64,000 nt of DNA, taken from positions 92,700,520-92,764,519 of the forward strand of contig NC_058339.1 in NCBI RefSeq assembly GCF_905475395.1, written 5' to 3'. Positions within the stretch are counted from its first letter, which is position 1, and each line of letters begins with the position of its first letter. Shown piece after piece: positions 56,337 to 64,000 of this stretch. This stretch comes from Chrysoperla carnea (taxonomy: Eukaryota > Arthropoda > Insecta > Neuroptera > Chrysopidae). Position numbers and translations under genes: made by a program. Below the pieces are notes generated by a model, which was given only the letters and a program-made list of their open reading frames with translations, was not told the origin of the DNA and made no database searches.

Positions 56337-59300
56337 TATAATCCTAATCCAGCAAAGTAACATTTTCCAAATTGATTACTTGTTATAAATTATTAAAGCA
56401 TCTAATTTTGATGGATTTGTGGTTGAATTAATTTCTCATCATCTTTCATAGAAAATCTAATTAAAAACAGCTTCAAACAAAACCATAAAAGATTTTGCTT
56501 GACTCATCATTTTTGTCGAAAAGAATTTTCTTCTTTGTTTAGTAAATAAATATATTTATTCTATTTCTATAACGTTGCACTACGTTGCGTTGCGTTGCGC
56601 ATTACATTCCTTTGTTCTGTTACAATTTCAGAACTAATAAAATGTAAAGAGGGTGCACAATATATAGGGGTTGTTTGTGTTAGATTGAATACGTCAAGAG
56701 AAGAGGGTTTCATATTTGACAAGGAATAAAATGAAATAGTTTTGTTAGGCTTATACTACATATATAAACTAGGGTTGTCTTCAATGTAATCAGCTGTCCA
56801 AAAGGGATCCTTAATTTTCCTATTTCCTCCTCATTAAAATTTTACTAAAGCAAAAATCCACAAAGTTGTACTATCCCCGACTATTTTGGATATAAACTTC
56901 CAAAGAAGAATTGCAAAATACTAAATTAATCTTAGTTACTTAAAAGTTTTGAAGAAAGTGGGGTCCTGGTACCAATATTTCGCACAAAAACGAATGTAAG
57001 CTTAAAATTAACATCAAAAATGAAAAGTTTGGCCTAAAATTAGTGGGTTTCAAAAAATATTCCATTGAAATTGGATACTATTTAGGTGTATTTTGAAAAA
57101 AATTGATTTTTTGTACTTGATCACGTTATCAAAATAAATAAAAATTGAACTCTAAAATTTTGGGTATCAATATCTCTAAAACTATGGTACATATCGAAAA
57201 ATTTTAGTCTTGATTTTTCATCCAATTTTTCGCAGGTTCATCCATCCTCAAAATTTGAAATGTAATTCTCAAATATTTCCAGACACTCAATTTTTTGGAA
57301 ACATCTGTAATAAAATCTTCAAAACGTAAAATTAGTATTTTTCCAATTTAATTATAGCAAAGATATTTCATTTTTTTAACGTTTTTCGACTTACTTAGAG
57401 AAAAAGCGATCCGTCGGACAAAACAAAATAACTGGACAAAAAATTAAGATTTTGGCATGACACATTTCCTTGTCACCCGCACTCGCTACGGTACTAATAA
57501 AATAAAGTCAAAATACAAAAGCTGACGAACTAATCACAGGACAATAGAGCAACTTTGATTCATTTTGATTGTGATTCGTAAATAAATGAGTTCTTTTGAA
57601 ACGTTCGGAAACCCTAGTACACATTTAATTATTATTTTTTTTTGTAAAAGAACACATAATTAAGTATATTGGGGGATTTCTAAATATGTATGTAGCAATT
57701 TTATTCGTAATAAGGGAATTTTAATTGCGCATGCTATTAAAATTATTAATTTCAATTTTAGTAGCAATTTTAAATCTTATTTATAACACATTAACACTAA
57801 CTCATTATGTGTGTAGTTTTAAACTATAGCTTGTTAACTAATTGGCCAGTATTTTTACGGTGGTTTAAAAAGATTCGGTTTCTTAATTTTGTTAAAAGAC
57901 TATGCGGTTTTATATTATTCGGCATTAATATTTACAATAAACAGGTAAAACTTATAGCTCAGTCGCATAAAATATGAAAAGTTTACAACCCAACCCCCAT
58001 CCCCCGAAACATCGACAGAAACCTCCCAAAATTACGTGTTTCAATTCTATGGCAATGAATTATTCGGTGTTAAATCTTATGAAAGACATCTGAAGAAAGA
58101 TTTGTTTATTGCAAATATGTCAAAAGTGATTAGAAAGAATTTTATAGAAAATTTAGATTATTTTTACCATATCTTCGTTTGTTTGTGAGATATTTTCAAA
58201 AGAGTAATTTTGGGGGTAGTTTTTAATATTTTTCTAGCACCTTAATAGAAATCAATATTTTTTAACTATGTTTACATCAAATTTATGTCAAAACGAACTT
58301 ATATTCAAAAATTCAGGCTTATGTTTTGATGGTAGTTTAAATCTTCATTTTATTGAGCGAATCAAAGTAGTTGGTTTAGCTTAGCTTACACCATATTTAA
58401 GAGTGAATATTGTATATCTGTACATTAGTACACCCTGTATAACTATGAATCATCCCCTACAATAAAAATAATAATAATATACAAATGTGTATGTTTTCAC
58501 ATAGATTCACTAACGTACCCTCTTCAAAAACGATGTATGTACGTGGGAGGATGACATTTGTGACGGTCTAATGTTGTTCTAGATCGAGCGATTTTAACCC
58601 GAAAAATGGAATAGTGGATAACAGTCTCTCCGTGATACTCCAAGAAGATAGCACGCACCCCAAAATGTGAATTTTTCATAAAACGCTAATTTGATTCGTT
58701 TGTCTAATTGAAAGTCATGACACAATTAAAAATTATGACATCAGCACATCACCAGATGCAAATTTTCATAAAATGTAGGTGTCATTTGCCTGACAATAAT
58801 TCGTAGGAAATTAATATTTACTTCAGCAACCCCAAGATTGAATTGTCAAAAAAAAATGCCATTCGTTAGGTAAAGGTTTATTCACTTAAAAGTTTTGTTA
58901 CAAAGTTTGTTTTCTACATTTTAAGTTTTCAGAACAAGGACCAGATTCTACCCCAACAAACTCTTGATTTTTGATTAAACTCTTGATTTGACAAACTCTT
59001 GATTAAAGGGCGTTAATGAGGATATATATTAACGATTTAAAGATAATCCTAAAAAAGCAAGAAAATTTGACGCATGTGCTGAACGCGTGAGAAAATTTCT
59101 TATCACGGGACTAAAAGATTACCGAAGAACGGTTGATGCGAGTGCTGAGGGGTAAACGAGCCACAGAAACGCTTGGTCGCTTATTGTTATTATTATATAA
59201 TTTTCAAATTACATGTAGATATAGATAGATTTGTTAATCACACTAAATTAAAATAATAAACATTCTTACAATTTTTTAAAATGAAGTCATCGAACTGAAC

Positions 59301-60299
59301 GAAAATTTATACTTTTATTCACAAAATATTAATGATAATAAAAATATAAAATTTAAACAAAACACAATTAAATTCTGTGTCTTTTATTTCATTTTTATGA
59401 AGTTTTATTTAACAAAAATGTTTTTGTACAAAATTTTATTAACGATTTCTTTCTTTTGTGTGTTTCCTGTTTACGAAAATTATAAAATTATGTTAATTTT
59501 TATTTTTATTATCTTCATGTTTTTATTGCTTTACAAGCTTAAAATTTTTCTTTAAATGTTAAATTTTGTATTCAAAGACTAATTAAACATAAATTTATCC
59601 ACACGTTAAGAAATGTATGGCGTTTATTATAATGCTGGTAGTATGGTACAGGGACAGATACTCAAAAAGTATATGGTAATACTCTCAATAATATTGCCGT
59701 AAAATCCATAACTATGCCTTATTTACAATACTGAATGGTATAATAACTTTGGCGCCACTTATAGTAGTAAACAGGGCAATGCATATTGTTTTTCCCGCTA
59801 TGATTTTTGGGGCGTTAATCAATACGTGCAGGATCATTTTTTATTACAATTTTAATCATATCTTTCGAAATCCACTCAGCGCTTACACTAATATTTTTTA
59901 ACTAACATTGGCTGCGAAAGGACGTCCTTAATATGTGTTATGTATGTTGTATTGTAAAAGGATTGAATACCATCTTTTAGTTATGTTACCTTCCTTATGC
60001 ATCAACGCACGTCTTCTTCAGCTTTGTCTTTGTTTTATTTCTTATTAACATTCACTTTTGTTATTCTAAACAACGATGAACGAACGCTTCGGTTGCCTCC
60101 TGCATGTTATTATTGTTTGTGGAATGCTTCAGACACGTCTAACGTCGTCCCATTGCTTTGTCAGAGCACCACGTTACCGACAATTATTATATTATTGTTT
60201 TGTTACAATACAAATAATACAGTAAATGAACCTTTTTAATTGCAAACTATTTCGCGTAAACAAAAAGGAAAACACTCCCAAATTTTACATCTTTTATAT
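56337..60299. other. Intergenic or intronic DNA with minor repeats
   Basis: 56990-57130 is a relative of the 49 kb duplication. CACTCGCTACGGTACT near 57479 may be a lone hAT-like end. TACACCCTGTATAAC near 58430 is an ACAGGGTG-type end. No gene is supported; the 80-codon frame at 59997-60239 has no recognisable domain. Confidence 0.3.
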
Positions 60300-60570
60300 C
60301 CAGATATCGAAAAATTGTATGCTCACTTTTATAAAACATTTATTTTTTTAAATCTGTGTCCCTACTAGCGTGCTCATACATCCTTAATTAGTCGGGCACA
60401 TCAGTTATTTTGGTTTGTTTATTTCGACCGTTTTGTTTTGAAGAAATCTATGAAAACATATCATCCATCTACCGTTTTCCCAATGCCTACTTTTGAAGTC
60501 ATTTATTTATTTAAATAATCAGGCAACCCTTAAAATTGCCATAGTGCTCGTACATCCTTAAAACAATTTT
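60300..60570. repeat. Dispersed repeat, paired with 6240-6620
   Basis: GCGTGCTCATACATCCTTAA and CCTACTTTTGAAGTCATTTA recur in both. The right end GTGCTCGTACATCCTTAAAAC mirrors the left-end string at 6270. Confidence 0.5.
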
Positions 60571-61248
60571 CTTCATTTTAGAACAATTTTTTTTTATAGT
60601 TTTTTGTTTATAATAATTCCATATTGATTAAATTTTATGATATACAATAAAAGTTGTTATTATCCATCCATTGCAATGGATTGCATCGTTATCATTTATC
60701 GACTATATCTATCTATCTGTAAAGTGTACTTCTGTTTTTCTACTTTAAAAAACAGCAGCTGTTTCCTATAAAAAGTCAACTTTTATAATCTTTATGACAG
60801 AGTATTAACAACATTAAAACTTACTTGCATGTAATAGACCGTAAGTCCAACTCTAAATCATTGACTTCTACATTGTTTACATCGAAAAAATTGAATATAT
60901 CTATCTAAATTTTTGAAATGAAAACTTCTATAGGCACGTTAGATAATTTTTGGTGGGGTAAAATCTTATCTATTCGTGGTAGCAATGCTACGTTATTTCT
61001 ATTATCATCGTCATCTGAATTTTTGAAATGAAAACTTCTCGTCAGCATCGTCGGCAACATGCTATGCATATACCTACAGATATATCACTGTAACCTAGGA
61101 AACTAAATCTTTTGTCAATTAAACAACGATAACTATGTAATAAAAATTAAAGCTGTACAAATAATTATTAACTAAGTGATTCTGATCTTTGGTAACTTCT
61201 GATTACTGTTCATAGATGGTGATACTATGATTTGTTTATATTCTATAA

Positions 61249-61273
61249 TTATTATTATTATTATTATTATTCT
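61249..61273. repeat. (ATT)n microsatellite
   Basis: About eight ATT triplets. Confidence 0.85.
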
Positions 61274-61591
61274 TTATTCACAAGCAGTAAAAATAATCTG
61301 GCAAAATTTTGAGCTTCATTTTAGGCTCACGGTCTGTATATACCTGTGACTAACTTTTATTATTACTACAATATTTTAAGTAGTATCACCTGTTAAAATA
61401 GCGATAACTATACTGACTGAATCCATTCAGCTATAGTTTAACAGATAAATTAAAGGTAAAGTAACAAAAACCTAGCTTTAATTTATTTGAGCAAATGTTA
61501 ATTATTTATAAAAATTGTTAATTACTTCTATTTTATTACTAATAAACTTTTTATTTAAATTTATGATATTTTTTCATGAAAATTATTTGTC

Positions 61592-61745
61592 TAGCGTGTT
61601 TTTTCCTAAGCGGTACACTTTTATGCCGTGAGTACATTTTTCGTCACATAATAAGCTTGAAAATTAGAGCTGAATAATGGAATTTGATAAAGTAATAGGT
61701 AAGATAAGGGCCGAATAGAAAAAAAAAACTTGCTATAGTTGCTAA
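61592..61745 (-). mobile_element. Helitron-like fragment, reversed
   Basis: The reverse complement contains GCAAGTTTTTTTTTTCTATT, CAAGCTTATTATG and GGAAAAAACACGCTAGAC in the order of 35490-35838. The extreme ends have diverged. Confidence 0.6.
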
Positions 61746-62739
61746 TATTATTAACACAATAATTTGTGCTTACTTCACTAAAACGTTAGAAAAGATTAAA
61801 TTTTGTTAATATTATCAGTTTTTTTTTATTTATATAAGCAGTAAAATGTGAATTCCATTCGTGAAGTACAGTTGAACCTCAGTCAATATGGTATTAGAAT
61901 GTTTGAAAAAATACTAAAAATGTTGATTTTCCTAATAAAAAGCCACAAAAAACTATAAACAAGTTTTCTTGCCATAAAATTAAATCAAATTTGAAACCAT
62001 TTTTAAACTCCTGATTTTTATCCTGTTTCATTTGAGGTTATTAAGTGATAAAAAACAGTTTTTCTTGTAGCATAATCTGAATTAAATAATAATAATAGTA
62101 AGACGTGATATTGCACGTTGAACTACACATAAGTCATACATAATAAATATTTAATATATATAAAAACAAGTTTGAATTTTAAACTTTTTGTTGTGAAATT
62201 TGTAAAATATTTGAAGTTAAAAGTTTTTAAATTAGTCAAATTCCAATTTAGTAGATAGTTATTATAAATGTTATTTTAACGTTTTAATTTTAAATACCTT
62301 ATGAGGTTAATTTTGTTACGCTTTTTTTTATTGGGTTTTTGCAGTCAAAAAAAATATACTAATTTCTGCACTGATCTACGCACCAGAACTTTGAAAATAG
62401 TCTAACTGTGAATACGCATGATGCAAAAATGATTTTATTGTAAAGATTTTTGAAAAATCTTTACAATGCTCTACCAAATATAGTTTAGCTCAAAATAAGT
62501 CGATTTAGCTAAACATGCCCTAGTAAAAGTTGCTCCGCTTTGTCGCTATACGCTCTTGAAGTTTTGGAAGTCTTGAAGCAATTTTGAAATTAACTTTAAA
62601 ACGGATAGTGTGATTTTGATAAAATTTGGTTCATACAAAATAACTCATATTAACCTTATAAGTAATATTCTTATAATTCATAGGCGTAAAATCCCCCAAA
62701 TTTTTACGTCCATAAAAGAAAAGAAGCATTTTTTACTAG
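61746..62739. other. Intergenic DNA, nothing recognised
   Basis: AT-rich and non-coding. Confidence 0.4.
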
Positions 62740-63480
62740 GGTTATATTTATACTTAATCCAGTCATAAAGGACCTAAATTTATATATTTCGACTTACTTG
62801 GATCAAAATTTCAATTTTTTGTACAGTCATGGCACTCTCGATGGAAAATCGAAAAAATTGCAAAAAATTTTTTTTCTATCAAAATTGTCAAATTTGATCA
62901 TTTTTGGCTTATTTATACTTAATCCAGTCATAAATGACCTAAATGTATATATTTCGACTTACTTGGATCGAAATTTCAATTTGTTTTATGGTCATGGCAC
63001 TCTTGATGGAAAATCGAAAATTTAAAAAAAAAATTTTTCTATCGAAAAATGTCAAATTTGATCATTTTTTGCTTATTTATACTTAATCCAGTCATAAAGG
63101 ACCTAAATGTATATATTTCGACTTACTTGGATCAAAATTTCAATTTTTTGTAGTCACGGCACTCTTGATGGAAAATCGAAAATTTTCAAAAAAATATTTT
63201 TCTATCGAAAAATATCAAATTTGATCATTTTTGGCTTATTTATACTTAATCCAGTCATAAAGGACCTAAATATATATATTTCGACTTACTTGGATAAAAA
63301 TTTCAATTTTTTGTATGGTCACGGCACTCTTGATGGAAAATCGAAAATTTAAAAAAAAATTTTTTCTATCGAAAAATGTCAAATTTGATCAATTTGGCTA
63401 ATTTATACTTAATCCAGTCAAAAAGGACCTAAATATATATATTTCGACTTGGATCAAAATTTCAAGTTTTTCTATAGTCA
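62740..63480 (+). repeat. 163-165-bp tandem satellite, about 4.5 units
   Basis: AGTCATAAAGGACCTAAAT-type unit starts lie at 62761, 62926, 63090, 63253 and 63416. Units share ATATATTTCGACTTACTTGG, GGCACTCTTGATGGAAAATCG and AAATTTGATCATTTTTGG. Frames through the array encode a repeated HGTLDGKSK peptide only because a few unit lengths keep phase. Adjacent units differ at several per cent of sites and by small indels. Confidence 0.9.
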
Positions 63481-64000
63481 TTATATATAAGATAGACTAA
63501 TAAAATTTAAACAAGTGACATAAGCGAATATGAATGAAGAGGCCCTTTTTGGGGAATGCATATTTTATCCCAATGTTTTATTAATTTAATGACGTGTAAA
63601 TCCTCTAAGCTTGTATGGTGGTAGCCTAGGCAACGCCACAACTAAAGTTGTCTTTACACCCTACATTCATAGAACGAGAATGTATTTGATGTCTCCTTTA
63701 GTGTGTACACAACAGTAAAGGAATTGTCTCATAGCCTCTAGCAATCCTCGAATCAATAATAATACTGATAGGCCAGTACCAATGTTTGAAATAGGAAAAT
63801 GTTTATCATGTAGCGAGTCTAAAAGTGCCTTTGCCACGCAGTACGGAGTACAAAGGAAAAATCATCGAATTAATAACTGGGTAGAAATTTAATTAACGTT
63901 TTAAGTTGTGTGTAAAAAAATAATGCTCTAGAAACGAAATAGATAATTCAGAAATTATACAACTATTAAAACAGTATTAATTCAATTGATTCTTTTAATT
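63481..64000. other. Intergenic DNA, nothing recognised
   Basis: Somewhat GC-richer than average (GTAGCCTAGGCAACGCC near 63622). No gene, RNA or repeat boundary supported. Confidence 0.35.

Noticed and set aside
62798..63352. Open frames encoding repeated HGTLDGKSK-type peptides
   Set aside because: They lie wholly inside the 164-bp satellite, start and stop with unit indels, and lack coding composition.

Overview
This 64 kb window is AT-rich (roughly 70% by eye), repeat-rich nuclear DNA from an animal, most likely an insect or another hexapod. The grounds are spliceosomal introns with GT-AG borders, a short TTAGG-type telomere-like tract (30990-31010), TCAGT-type initiators, jockey-like LINE debris, hAT-like and Helitron elements, and dispersed repeats with ACAGGGTG-type ends. 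The exact order is not resolved. There are no bacterial-type operons, ribosome binding sites or CRISPR arrays.

Only one protein-coding gene is readable in full: a compact homolog of ZNFX1 (NFX1-type zinc finger-containing protein 1, an SF1 UPF1-like RNA helicase) on the + strand. I assembled it from 12 exons between 5366 and 11769, and every intron phase closes. ZNFX1 proteins act in antiviral RNA sensing in mammals and in small-RNA inheritance in nematodes. This copy is short (857 or 906 residues). It starts with a myristoylation-like MGGIIS motif. Two competing 5' splice sites in exon 11 predict either a soluble protein or one ending in a C-terminal tail anchor. A polyadenylation signal lies 2 bases after the second stop. 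Its introns hold a tRNA-Leu-like remnant, a nested MITE and other repeats.

From 12 kb to 64 kb no open reading frame looks like a host protein. Two stretches, 37852-38354 and about 41150-41398, look like alternative non-coding first exons of one + strand gene. Each carries a three-codon upstream ORF and ends TGCCAG before a GTA donor. The coding part would lie beyond the window. A TATA plus initiator candidate also lies near 16256-16300.

The rest is repeats:
- hAT-like elements, one with a perfect 8-bp target duplication (3234-3573).
- An unassigned TIR transposon family in three copies (3763, 13221, 39340).
- Helitron-like elements (12039, 35490, 45648, 61592).
- Four LINE fragments, all on the minus strand (18230, 25295, 36020, 46130).
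- Foldback MITEs.
- A dispersed family of about 550 bp with four near-full copies (19279, 47115, 51205, 54088).
- A self-palindromic 307-bp satellite closed by an inverted unit (14264-15602).
- A 164-bp satellite (62740-63480).
- Two 5S-rRNA-derived pieces.
- Three tRNA-like sequences.
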